64,000 bases of DNA from positions 186,001 through 250,000 of the forward strand of contig NZ_JARGNU010000004.1 of the NCBI RefSeq assembly GCF_029212375.1, written 5' to 3'. The number at the start of each line of letters is the position of its first letter. Position 1 is the stretch's first letter. The position numbers and the translations under genes are program-made. Origin of the DNA: Zhongshania sp. GTDB lineage: Bacteria > Pseudomonadota > Gammaproteobacteria > Pseudomonadales > Spongiibacteraceae. Under the pieces are notes generated by a model. It was not told the DNA's origin and did no database searches. It worked only from the letters and a program-made list of their open reading frames with translations. Positions 9,669 to 17,922 of this stretch are shown here, piece by piece.

Positions 9669-10319
9669 TTATTTCAAACTTAAGTGACTGGTATCAGGAA
9701 CTGGGTGATTGGCCGCTGGTTTTTCGGCTAAAACTGGTGTGCCAATCTCGCACAAACTGAGGTCGGCTGTTAGCGCTTCTAAATCAACCTCAATTTGCGC
9801 CGTGCTAAGGGGCAGCATATCGTCGCCAACTGGCGCTAAGCTTAACTCATCGGTATTTGGCTCCGCGACCGGGGGGCGATCTTCGGCATCAACAAGGTTT
9901 GTGCCGCTGGCGGCTAGGCTAAGGTGGTCCGTATCGGGGGCGGCGGTCGCGATAAAATGGCGTTCGTCTTCGCGCAAAACCGGCGTGCCTGCAGGGCTCA
10001 TGCTGAGACTCGCTGGCGTTGGCGCGGCGCTTTGTGGTGCTGGCTGCGTGGCGGGAGGGGTTGGTGTTTCCTCCGCGATAGCAGCGCTACTGGGCTGGGC
10101 TAGAGTAATTACCCCAATTTTGGCAAACAAGGCTTGGTAGCGCTGTAATTCTGCCTCGCTCAGATTTTTGCGAATTCGATTGGGGCGGCCATTGAGCAGC
10201 TTTTCAATTTGATCGACTGGCCGCTTAAAAAGTGCCGAGAGCTGGGCAAGCGCGGTATCTCGGCTGTGGCTAGGCGCCAATTCGCCGGTCATGATAAGGT
10301 CAAAGTGCGGTGTAGTCAT
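9669..10319 (-). CDS. Unknown soluble protein with repeated Leu-Ser-Leu motifs
   Basis: 216 residues from the ATG at 10319; a TTG at 10382 would add 21 residues. Residues 1-73 form a compact alpha/beta-like domain (FDLIMTGELAPSHSRDT, FKRPVDQIEKLLNGRP, LSEAELQRYQALFAKIGV). Residues 74-102 are a Pro/Ala-rich linker. The remainder holds five copies of a short motif, roughly xxLSLxxxGTxVL, at about residues 103-115, 129-143, 155-169, 186-197 and 209-216 (for example DTDHLSLAASGTNLV and NTDELSLAPVGDDML); the last is cut to DTSHLSLK. No signal peptide or membrane helix. Function unknown; the repeats suggest several identical docking sites, which is inference. Confidence 0.75.
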   Translation of the reverse strand: MTTPHFDLIMTGELAPSHSRDTALAQLSALFKRPVDQIEKLLNGRPNRIRKNLSEAELQRYQALFAKIGVITLAQPSSAAIAEETPTPPATQPAPQSAAPTPASLSMSPAGTPVLREDERHFIATAAPDTDHLSLAASGTNLVDAEDRPPVAEPNTDELSLAPVGDDMLPLSTAQIEVDLEALTADLSLCEIGTPVLAEKPAANHPVPDTSHLSLK

Positions 10320-10493
10320 GAATTCTATATACCTAGCAGCTTGCGGCGCAAAGGCCGGTGTTGGCGTATAAGCTATCTTCAACTTAGCAGAGATTATACT
10401 GCGCCGTTAAGGGAAAATAGGTTTTTTGGCGCCCCTAAGCTTATTCATGTTAATGACCGCCATGTTATCGAGATCAATATTACCGAGGCCACC

Positions 10494-10925
10494 ATGGCGA
10501 ATGTGTTTACCTATGGCAGTTTAATGTGCGCCGATATTATGGCGGCGGTATGCGGCGAGAATTCCACGTTTGAGACTGGGGTATTGGCTGGCTATCGGCG
10601 CTACGCGGTGCAAGGTGAGGATTATCCTGGAATGGTGCCAGCGGCTATTGTCAAAGAAAGCCCTGAGGTAGTTGGCATTGTCTATCGCGATGTAAGCGAC
10701 GAAGGCCTGCGTCGTTTGGACGTGTTTGAGGGTGATTATTACCAGCGCAGCACTGTGCGTGTTCAGCTTGTTGATGGTGAATTTATTGCAGCCGAGGCCT
10801 ATATTTTTCGCCCCCAGTTCCGAGATCTATTGGCCGATTGGCCATGGGATTTTGAACACTTCCTCGCTTCGGGTAAGGCGCGGTTTAGCGGTGCTTATCT
10901 TGGCTTTCAAAAACTACCGTCTTAA
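10494..10925 (+). CDS. Gamma-glutamylcyclotransferase (AIG2-like) family protein
   Basis: 143 residues from the ATG at 10494, preceded by GAGG with five bases spacing. The substrate-loop signature VFTYGSLM sits at the N-terminus, and LRRLDVFEGDYYQR carries the conserved acidic residue of the fold. Family members cyclise gamma-glutamyl amines or peptides to 5-oxoproline, but the true substrate varies widely and is not predictable here. An open frame extends upstream to 10209 antisense to the neighbouring gene; that stretch has no family similarity and I exclude it. It is divergent from the LSL-repeat gene. Confidence 0.88.
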   Translation: MANVFTYGSLMCADIMAAVCGENSTFETGVLAGYRRYAVQGEDYPGMVPAAIVKESPEVVGIVYRDVSDEGLRRLDVFEGDYYQRSTVRVQLVDGEFIAAEAYIFRPQFRDLLADWPWDFEHFLASGKARFSGAYLGFQKLPS

Positions 10926-10943
10926 GGCATTCCTGCTAATTGT

Positions 10944-11930
10944 TTAGGCTTCGCTTGGGCTGAAGTTGATAAAGGCTTCGCAAATAATGTCGCGGCGGCT
11001 GGCCCCTTGCATAAAACACTGCTTTTGCGCGCGCTGCACAAAGTCATCGCCGCCACAAATATACACTTTGGTCCCGCGCAGCTGAGCGAAGTCGCGGTGT
11101 AAAACTGCTGAATAAGACGCTGTCGCTGGCAATTCTGGCGGTGGTGTTAAGGTCGCGACGGCCTCGTCGCAGGCTAGCGTTACATGGAAGTTGGCATATT
11201 GCTGCTGCAATATTTGCAATTCGCTTATGCCGTAAAAATCCTTGTGGCGCTTGACGCTAAACAGTAAGTGAACGGCACTGCCGTGGCCTTGGCTGAGTGC
11301 GTCTTGCGCTAAGCCGAGTAGCGGCGCTAAGCCCGTGCCCGCAGCAATGAGTAACAGCGCCTGCTGAGCTTGCTTGGGGTCGTAGACACATTCGCCATAA
11401 GGCCCCTGAATGGCCAGTTGGTCGCCAATCTTGATGGTATTCAGCAAGTACGGGCTTACGGCGCCAGTGGGGTAGATTCGAATATGGAGTTCGATGAAAT
11501 AATGCAGACTGGCAACACTGGCAATCGAATAGCAGCGGGCGGTACGGTCGTTTATCCACAGCGTAATATATTGCCCCGCTCGCCAGCGCAGGCGGCAACT
11601 TAAGCGCAGGCGTACGGTACGCGGGTTTAATTGGGTCTTTTCTACAACCGTGGCGAGATGTTTCTCTTGGCTTAAGGCTGGAAACTGCAGCTGCATAGTC
11701 TGCTCGGGTTCACATTGGCAACTTAGGAAATAGCCTTCTTGAATGCGTTCTTTACTCAGGCCGAGCTGGCAATCGTCGGGAATCTCGCCGTCGCTCATCA
11801 TAAGGCAGGCCTGGCAGGCGCCAGCGCGGCAGCCATAGGGAATGGCAACCCGATTTCTGAGCAATGTATCCAATACGGTTTCGCCGTCGTTCACGGCAAA
11901 TTCCTGTGCGTTTAAAATGATGGAGGTCAT
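10944..11930 (-). CDS. 2Fe-2S ferredoxin domain / FAD-NAD(P)H reductase fusion
   Basis: 328 residues. An N-terminal plant-type 2Fe-2S ferredoxin domain has the cluster cysteines in GCRAGACQACLM and the fourth in YFLSCQCEP. An FAD-binding barrel follows, with ARCYSIAS matching the flavin-binding RxYS motif, then an NAD(P)-binding domain with LLLIAAGTGLAPLLG and VYICGGDDFV. This layout is that of electron-transfer components of aromatic-ring oxygenases and of the CDP-glucoseen reductase family. No oxygenase gene is nearby; instead it lies 23 nt downstream of rlmC. The physiological electron acceptor is therefore unknown. Confidence 0.9.
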   Translation of the reverse strand: MTSIILNAQEFAVNDGETVLDTLLRNRVAIPYGCRAGACQACLMMSDGEIPDDCQLGLSKERIQEGYFLSCQCEPEQTMQLQFPALSQEKHLATVVEKTQLNPRTVRLRLSCRLRWRAGQYITLWINDRTARCYSIASVASLHYFIELHIRIYPTGAVSPYLLNTIKIGDQLAIQGPYGECVYDPKQAQQALLLIAAGTGLAPLLGLAQDALSQGHGSAVHLLFSVKRHKDFYGISELQILQQQYANFHVTLACDEAVATLTPPPELPATASYSAVLHRDFAQLRGTKVYICGGDDFVQRAQKQCFMQGASRRDIICEAFINFSPSEA

Positions 11931-11953
11931 AGCGGAGTCAGTGTTCTGGCTGA

Positions 11954-13084
11954 TTACTTGCGGCTGAGTAGTACTAATACCTCATAGTGGGCGGTATGGG
12001 GAAACATATCAAATAATTGCAGGCGCTGAATGTGATAGTTGCCGAGTGCGCCCAGGTCGCTCGCCAATGATTGCGCATTACAGCTGGAATAGAGCAGGTG
12101 CTGGGGCGCCAGTTGTTCAATTTGCGCACAGAGTGCTGCGCCAAGGCCGCGACGCGGGGGGTTGACAATAATAAGTTGGGGCGCGCTATCTGTGGCGGCG
12201 CTGGCAAAGGCGCTGGAGTCTAGGGCCTGAAAGCTTACTTGGGCGGCAAGCCCCATTTCATCGGCGCTGCGCTTGGCACAGGCGATGGCTTCGGCCTCGA
12301 TCTCGATGCCGACGAGCTGGCGTTCAGTATTTAAGCAGTGCAGTCCAAAGCCCCCTGATCCACAAAATAAATCCCAGTAGTGGCGAATATCCAGTTCGGC
12401 AGTCCACTGCTGTGCTGCGGCATACAGTTGGGCGGCAACTGTGGGGTTGGTTTGGAAAAAGCCCTTCGGCCTTTGGTACAGCGGAATGCCATTTAGCGTG
12501 TGGCGCAGCCAATTATCGCCGCACAGCACATGTTCTTCTGGCCCTTCGATAATGGCCATGGCTACTGGCTGAATATTAACCGAAACCGATGTAATACAAG
12601 GTTGTGCCGCCAGTAAGGGCGGCAGGGAATCACGAATTTTTGCCATTGCATTGGTGCTGCGTAAGACCAGCCTGAGCATAAATTGGCCTTGTTCATTGCG
12701 GTTTAGCAACAGGTATTTAAGCTCGCCGCTGCGTTGTTTAATGTGGTAAGGCGCAATGGCGAGCTGCCCGAGCCATTGCTGTAGTACCGTTAGTAGCGCC
12801 TGCATGTCGTCGGGGTAGAGTGGGCATTCACATAGGCTCAGGGCTTGGCCGCGATGATTGGTAATGCCGAGCAGCGGTTTTTCAGTGCTGCCGAGTACTA
12901 CCATTTTGGCCTTGTTGCGAAAATGCTGGGCTTCTGAACTAATTGAATTCAGTAATGGGGGTGGCGAAAAAGGGGCGAGCAAGGCCTGTAGAGCGGTCTC
13001 CTTATTTTCCAGCTGCACAGAATAAGGCTGCTCTAGGAAGTTGCAGGACCGGCATTGATTGGCTTCATAAAACGGGCAGTGCAT
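11954..13084 (-). CDS. rlmC: 23S rRNA (uracil-747 C5)-methyltransferase
   Basis: 376-residue TrmA/RumA-type methyltransferase lacking the N-terminal TRAM domain, the length and layout typical of RlmC (YbjF). Iron-sulfur cysteines are at the extreme N-terminus (MHCPFYEANQCRSC) with a fourth in LCECPLYP. The SAM-binding motif is WDLFCGSGGFGLHC, and the catalytic region has IIVNPPRRGLG and the nucleophilic Cys in LLYSSCNAQSLASDL. It methylates U747 of 23S rRNA. The downstream reductase starts 23 nt later; a shared transcript is likely, though a functional link is not established. Confidence 0.93.
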   Translation of the reverse strand: MHCPFYEANQCRSCNFLEQPYSVQLENKETALQALLAPFSPPPLLNSISSEAQHFRNKAKMVVLGSTEKPLLGITNHRGQALSLCECPLYPDDMQALLTVLQQWLGQLAIAPYHIKQRSGELKYLLLNRNEQGQFMLRLVLRSTNAMAKIRDSLPPLLAAQPCITSVSVNIQPVAMAIIEGPEEHVLCGDNWLRHTLNGIPLYQRPKGFFQTNPTVAAQLYAAAQQWTAELDIRHYWDLFCGSGGFGLHCLNTERQLVGIEIEAEAIACAKRSADEMGLAAQVSFQALDSSAFASAATDSAPQLIIVNPPRRGLGAALCAQIEQLAPQHLLYSSCNAQSLASDLGALGNYHIQRLQLFDMFPHTAHYEVLVLLSRK

Positions 13085-13287
13085 TAGTCAACTCAAGAAA
13101 TTGCTTAAGCCTAAGCTTCAGACAGAATGAAACAGACCTTATAAGCCCAGACCCACAATACTGCAATCAATTTAGGGTATTTTGCGGTGGTTGATTTCGG
13201 CGTTTGGCGATAGTCTTTAGCTCGGTGCGGTATTTGTATTTAGCTTGAGTTTTGGCTTTTGCATAGAGTGGGTGCAGGGAGTTGAGT

Positions 13288-13965
13288 ATGCAGGACAAGA
13301 GTAAGGAGGCGGCCATTCTGCGGTCGTGGCATAAAAATGTTGAGCCATGGACCCGCGCTGTTCGCGAGTCAGAGATTCGCAGCCGCGTAGCGGTAAGTGA
13401 CGCCGCAATCGTGAATGCGATTATTGCTCAGAGTCCTAAGCACGTGCTCGATCTCGGCTGTGGTGAGGGTTGGCTGGTACGTGCACTGGCTGATCTCGGC
13501 GTGACTGCTGAAGGCGTAGACGCAGTTGCTGGATTAATTGACCGAGCACAGCAGCGCGGTGGTACATTTTCGGTGATGTCTTACGAAGAGTTTGCCGCAG
13601 GCGCATGGCAACAAGCCGTAGACTGCGTGGCATGTAATTTTTCGCTGCTGGGCCATCAGCTCGTTGAGGATGTGTTGGCTGCTATTGCTAAGCTGATAAA
13701 TGAAAAGGGACGCTGCGTAATTCAAACACTGCATCCCGCTTATAGTGGTGAGCCTTATTGCGACGGCTGGCGAGAGGGGAGCTGGCAGGGCTTTAGTGAA
13801 GATTTTAGCGATCCAGCGCCGTGGTATTTTCGAACTTTAGCGACGTGGTTAGCAATGTTCAAAAGCTGTGGCTTGCAATTAGAGGAGTTGATTGAACCCT
13901 TGAACGCGGCGAGCGGAAGTCCGGCATCGATTATTTTTGTGCTCAGAGGTTCATCAAGAAAATAA
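13288..13965 (+). CDS. Class I SAM-dependent methyltransferase
   Basis: 225 residues from the ATG at 13288, with AGGGAG six bases upstream; a TTG two codons earlier is the alternative. The SAM-binding motif I is VLDLGCGEGWLVRALADLGV, with the acidic motif II in AEGVDAVAGLI and a motif near VDCVACNFSLL. A Trp-rich C-terminal part (DGWREGSWQGFSEDF) probably shapes the acceptor site. The acceptor, whether small molecule or other, cannot be told from the sequence. It is monocistronic as far as seen, with about 200 nt on either side. Confidence 0.88.
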   Translation: MQDKSKEAAILRSWHKNVEPWTRAVRESEIRSRVAVSDAAIVNAIIAQSPKHVLDLGCGEGWLVRALADLGVTAEGVDAVAGLIDRAQQRGGTFSVMSYEEFAAGAWQQAVDCVACNFSLLGHQLVEDVLAAIAKLINEKGRCVIQTLHPAYSGEPYCDGWREGSWQGFSEDFSDPAPWYFRTLATWLAMFKSCGLQLEELIEPLNAASGSPASIIFVLRGSSRK

Positions 13966-14159
13966 CGTTGCTGCTGATCGAATGCGCTCGGATATTTAGG
14001 TGGTGGGGTTTAGCTCTAGGGCCGAATCGCCTACACTCTAGGGCCTTAAGTGAATGCGCTTAAGTGAACCCCCTCGGGTGAAATTCCCCTATATTCAAAG
14101 ACGCTAGTTTTAATGGCTTTGCAATTAAAGTCTAGCGGCCGCAATGGAGCTCCCGAACA

Positions 14160-14558
14160 ATGGATAACACCCACAGTAAAGTCGTTGGTTATATTTTATG
14201 GATTTTTGGCTTTATGGGTGCGCATCGGTTTTACTACGGACGCCCCATAAGCGCGACGATTTATTTTTTTACACTAGGCTTATTTTTAATTGGCTGGTTT
14301 GTCGATTTGTTTCTTATTCCGAGCATGGATAGGGAAGCGGATAACTCATATAAAAGTGGTGCAACCAGCTACACCTTGGCTTGGATACTGCTGACGTTTC
14401 TTGGCATTTTTGGCCTGCACCGTTTTTATATGGGCAAGTGGCTGAGCGGTATTCTGTATTTGCTAACCGGCGGCGTGTTTCTACTCGGCGTAATTTACGA
14501 TTACTGGACCTTAAATCAGCAAATCAGTGAAAAGAATTCCGGTCTATTTATGCGCTGA
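14160..14558 (+). CDS. Membrane protein with two tandem TM2 domains
   Basis: 132 residues containing two copies of the TM2 pattern. Copy one (about residues 7-55) has GFMGAHRFYYGRPISATIYFF, and copy two (about 70-118) has LTFLGIFGLHRFYMGKWLSG. Each copy has two hydrophobic helices and the conserved G-x-H-R-F-Y core. The ATG at 14160 has GGAG about 11 bases upstream. TM2 proteins are small inner-membrane proteins of unknown biochemical role. The internal duplication is clear at protein level; bacterial members usually carry one copy. Confidence 0.9.
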   Translation: MDNTHSKVVGYILWIFGFMGAHRFYYGRPISATIYFFTLGLFLIGWFVDLFLIPSMDREADNSYKSGATSYTLAWILLTFLGIFGLHRFYMGKWLSGILYLLTGGVFLLGVIYDYWTLNQQISEKNSGLFMR

Positions 14559-14670
14559 GCTATTTATGCAATCTGCGATGGCGTAATCCTTTCGTGTCCG
14601 CTGATAAATTCACCGATTGTTTATTGAAAATATTATCCCTCTCATTAAAGTTAGCTGCGGGCGTGAAATA

Positions 14671-15912
14671 GTGCGTGTTTTAATTATTGGCTATGTCTGG
14701 CCTGAACCAAACTCTTCGGCCGCAGGGCGGCGAATGCTGGAACTAGTGTCTGCACTGCAAGCAAATGGCGGCGAGATCCACTTTGCCAGCGCCGCCGTGC
14801 TGGGTGAACACAGTGTTGATCTTGCCGCGCTGGACGTTAGTGCGGTAAGCATTGCCCTTAACTGCGATAGTTTTGATTCCTATATAAAAGATCTACAGCC
14901 GACGGTAGTGATATTTGACCGTTTTCTGATGGAAGAGCAATTCGGCTGGCGGGTTGAACGCAGTTGTCCGGCGGCCCTGAAAATACTCGACAGCGAGGAT
15001 CTGCACTGCCTGCGTCACGCTCGCCATCAGGCCTTAAAGCAAAAGCGCGAGCTTAATCGACAGGACTTGTGCAGCGAGCTGGCACTGCGGGAAATCGCCG
15101 CGATTTGGCGCTGTGATCTGACGTTGGTTATTTCCGAGTTTGAATTGGCGCTACTGCAAGACAGCTATGGTGTGCCCACCGATTTACTGCATTATTTGCC
15201 GCTGCTTAGCGAATTTGATGGTTCTCAGGCCGCAAACTGGCCGAGCTATGATGAGCGCCAGCACTGCGTGGTGGTGGGTAACTTTCGTCACGCGCCCAAT
15301 TGGGATGCCGTACAGTATTTGCGCAGTGAAATATGGCCGCTTATTCGGCGGCGCATGCCGACGCTGCAATGCCATGTTTACGGCGCTTATCCGCCACCCA
15401 AGGCCCTGCAATTGCACAGCGATAAACTGGGCTTTTTGGTTAAAGGCTGGGCAGCGGATGCTGATGAGGTGGTGCGTAAGGCGCGCTTATGTTTGGCGCC
15501 GCTGCGCTTTGGTGCCGGCCAGAAGGGTAAGTTATTGGCGGCGATGGAGTGTGGCACCCCATCGATTACCAGTGTTATTGGCGCGGAAGGGATGTGCGGT
15601 GATTTGCCGTGGAGTGGCTGTATAGTTCCTGATTCTAGCCAGTTTGCTGCCGATTTTGCAGAGGCGGCCAGTGCATTGTATAGTGACCGCGAGGCGTGGA
15701 ATGCCGCGCAACGCCAAGGCGGCGAGCTGCTATTGCAGCGCTATCAGTGCAGTAGTCACCTAGCGCATTTTGCCCGGCGCTTGCTAGAACTGAGCACTGA
15801 ATTAAACGAGCATCGCCTGAAACACTTTAACGGCCTGATGTTGCGCCACCACACCGTAAAAAGTCATCAATACATGTCACAGTGGATCGCCGCTAAAAAT
15901 CAGCAGGCCTAA
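14671..15912 (+). CDS. Glycosyltransferase (GT-B, group 1-like)
   Basis: About 413 residues if it starts at the GTG at 14671 (VRVLIIGYVWPEPNSSAAG), which fits the usual first strand of a GT-B enzyme; the frame stays open back to a TTG at 14617. The C-terminal half has the donor-binding pattern HCVVVGNFRHAPNWDAV, a segment GWAADADEVVRKARLCLAPLRFG and GKLLAAMECGTPSITSVIGAEG, with the Glu of the E-x7-E type. It probably transfers a sugar from a nucleotide donor. No polysaccharide or O-antigen genes are adjacent, so the acceptor is unknown; isolated glycosyltransferases of this kind are common in envelope modification. Confidence 0.85.
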   Translation: MRVLIIGYVWPEPNSSAAGRRMLELVSALQANGGEIHFASAAVLGEHSVDLAALDVSAVSIALNCDSFDSYIKDLQPTVVIFDRFLMEEQFGWRVERSCPAALKILDSEDLHCLRHARHQALKQKRELNRQDLCSELALREIAAIWRCDLTLVISEFELALLQDSYGVPTDLLHYLPLLSEFDGSQAANWPSYDERQHCVVVGNFRHAPNWDAVQYLRSEIWPLIRRRMPTLQCHVYGAYPPPKALQLHSDKLGFLVKGWAADADEVVRKARLCLAPLRFGAGQKGKLLAAMECGTPSITSVIGAEGMCGDLPWSGCIVPDSSQFAADFAEAASALYSDREAWNAAQRQGGELLLQRYQCSSHLAHFARRLLELSTELNEHRLKHFNGLMLRHHTVKSHQYMSQWIAAKNQQA

Positions 15913-16056
15913 TGTGTCATAGGCGGTGTAATCAATATTGCTTTTAGGCCGTAAATCTGCGACTGTTGAAAAGCTTGGCGCAGGCCAGCCAGCTCATAAA
16001 ATAACAAAATGGCGATTACGCTGGCTCATAGATTAGCTGGCGGAGGTAAGAGCGGT

Positions 16057-16812
16057 ATGCAGCACATGATATTTGATGCCCATCTGCACATTATTGATCC
16101 AGCCTTTCCGTTGGTTAGTAATGACGGCTTTTTGCCCGATGCGTTTACCGTTGACGATTATGTTGGCCAAACCGCAGCGCTGGGTGTGGGCGGCGGCGCC
16201 GTGGTATCCGGTTCTTTTCAATCCTTTGATCAAAGCTATTTAATTACCGCGCTGGCGGCCTTGGGGCCGACGTTTGTTGGCGTAACTCAAGTCCCATATA
16301 CCATTAGCGACGAAGATTTACTGCTGCTGGCTGGCCACGGCATCCGCGCGGTGCGCTTTAATTTGCGACGAGGTGGCTCAGAAACCTCAGAACACCTCAT
16401 TGATTTTGCCAATCGGATTTACGATTTACTGGGCTGGCATATCGAGATCTATGCCGACTGTAAATCGCTAGCCGATTTCAGCGATCAGCTGTGCCGCCTG
16501 CCGGCGGTGAGTATCGACCATCTGGGTTTGTCTAAAGAGGGCTTGCCGACTTTATACCAGCTCGCCGAAAGTGGTGCTCGGGTAAAGGCGACCGGTTTTG
16601 GCCGAGTCGATTTTGCGGTGAGTCAGGCAATTCGGCGCTTGTTCGAGATTAACCCCGATGCCCTCATGTTTGGTACCGATCTGCCTTCTACCCGTTCACC
16701 TCGCGCCTTTAACCCTGTCGACATAGAAATCATTGGCAATGCACTGGGCGATAGCGCGACTAAAAAAGTGCTTTGGGATAACGCCGCCGCCTTCTACCGC
16801 TTGGGTGTTTAA
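16057..16812 (+). CDS. Amidohydrolase-2 family TIM-barrel hydrolase
   Basis: 251 residues from the ATG at 16057, which has GGAGG ten bases upstream. The metal-binding H-x-H is in the N-terminal MIFDAHLHIIDP, and the C-terminal catalytic Asp lies in LMFGTDLPSTRSPRAF. Between them are the features of a TIM barrel, including SIDHLGLS. Members hydrolyse lactones, amides or decarboxylate aromatic acids. The substrate is not predictable, and the neighbours (glycosyltransferase before, cobalamin genes after) give no hint. The upstream in-frame extension to 16009 lacks a ribosome site and I exclude it. Confidence 0.87.
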   Translation: MQHMIFDAHLHIIDPAFPLVSNDGFLPDAFTVDDYVGQTAALGVGGGAVVSGSFQSFDQSYLITALAALGPTFVGVTQVPYTISDEDLLLLAGHGIRAVRFNLRRGGSETSEHLIDFANRIYDLLGWHIEIYADCKSLADFSDQLCRLPAVSIDHLGLSKEGLPTLYQLAESGARVKATGFGRVDFAVSQAIRRLFEINPDALMFGTDLPSTRSPRAFNPVDIEIIGNALGDSATKKVLWDNAAAFYRLGV

Positions 16813-16941
16813 GCTCGCGGTAATTCCAATTGACCCTCCTAGCTGCATTCTTTAAAGTGCCCCGCATTGATTAGCGAGTGCGTTTAGCACCATTTGCGCC
16901 CGCTGATGACCTTATAGTTTGCTCAGCGCGGCAGTTTATCT

Positions 16942-17922
16942 TTGGAATCCTTGTTGAATAATTTCTTGCTCATTAGCCTGGTTTGGGTTGCGGCGCTTGG
17001 TGTCGATAAAGTATTGGGCGAAGCCGCGCGCTGGCACCCCTTGGTTGGCTTTGGACGCCTGGCTGCCGGTATTGAGCGGCAATGTAATCGGCCTGGGCCT
17101 GCTGGTGTTAAACGTTTACAAGGTCTTGGCTGCTGGTGTTTGTTGGTGCTTCCCCCCGTTATTGCCATGGCCTACCTCGACTATTTATTGTTTCGGTTTT
17201 CCCTTGTTCTCACTGTTGGCTTACACATAGCGGTTTTGTATTGGGCGGTGGGTTGGCAGAGTTTGCGCGAGCATATTGCGCCTATTGGCGAGGCACTGAC
17301 GGTGGGCGATCTCGACGAGGCGCGCCGGCGGGTGGGCTATTTGGTTAGCCGAGATACTGACGACCTCACCGCAGAGCAAATTTTAAGCGCGGGCTTGGAA
17401 ACGACTCTAGAGAATAGCAGCGATGCCTTGTTTGCCTCGCTGTTTTTTTACGCTGTCGCTGGCCCTGCGGGGGTGGTGTTGCAGCGCTTAACGAATACCT
17501 TGGATGCAATGTGGGGCTATCGCAATTCACGCTATCAGTATTTTGGTTGGTGGGCGGCGCGCAGTGATGACGTGTGTAATTTTATTCCGGCTCAGCTGAC
17601 CGCGCTGGGGTTTAGTCTATTGGCTGGTTCGCGTTGGGGGCTGCGCTGTTGGATTCAGCAGGGCTGGCGCTGGAAAAGTATTAACGCTGGCTCGGTGATG
17701 GCCAGCGGCGCGGCTGCCCTTGGCTTGAATTTGGGGGGCGCGGCGAGTTATCACGGCGCGGCGGTGCTGCGGCCAGCACTTGGCCATGGCGAGGCGCCGG
17801 CTATCGGTGATTTAGCGCGCAGTGTAAAACTGGTGAATAGCCAGTTGGCTATATGGATTGGGCTAATGATGGTTTTGGGTTTGGGTGCAGGTCTGTACAC
17901 GGAATTAGGATTGCGGCTGTGA
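16942..17922 (+). CDS. cobD: Adenosylcobinamide-phosphate synthase
   Basis: 326-residue integral membrane protein of the CobD/CbiB family. It attaches the aminopropanol (phosphate) arm to adenosylcobyric acid in late cobalamin synthesis. Diagnostic blocks are ARWHPLVGFGRLAAGIE near the N-terminus, GYLVSRDTDDLTAEQILSAG, ETTLENSSDALFASLFFYAV and NTLDAMWGYRNSRYQYFGWW. The start is uncertain among clustered TTG codons (16942, 16951, 16954); no ATG fits. It overlaps cobC by 4 nt. I looked for a cobalamin riboswitch upstream and saw none. Confidence 0.92.
   Translation: MESLLNNFLLISLVWVAALGVDKVLGEAARWHPLVGFGRLAAGIERQCNRPGPAGVKRLQGLGCWCLLVLPPVIAMAYLDYLLFRFSLVLTVGLHIAVLYWAVGWQSLREHIAPIGEALTVGDLDEARRRVGYLVSRDTDDLTAEQILSAGLETTLENSSDALFASLFFYAVAGPAGVVLQRLTNTLDAMWGYRNSRYQYFGWWAARSDDVCNFIPAQLTALGFSLLAGSRWGLRCWIQQGWRWKSINAGSVMASGAAALGLNLGGAASYHGAAVLRPALGHGEAPAIGDLARSVKLVNSQLAIWIGLMMVLGLGAGLYTELGLRL

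Noticed and set aside
10209-10493. Longer start of the cyclotransferase gene
   Set aside because: Antisense to the neighbouring gene and without similarity; ATG 10494 has a ribosome site.
16813-16941. Possible cobalamin riboswitch before cobD
   Set aside because: No B12-box-like sequence or long paired structure could be seen in the 129 nt.
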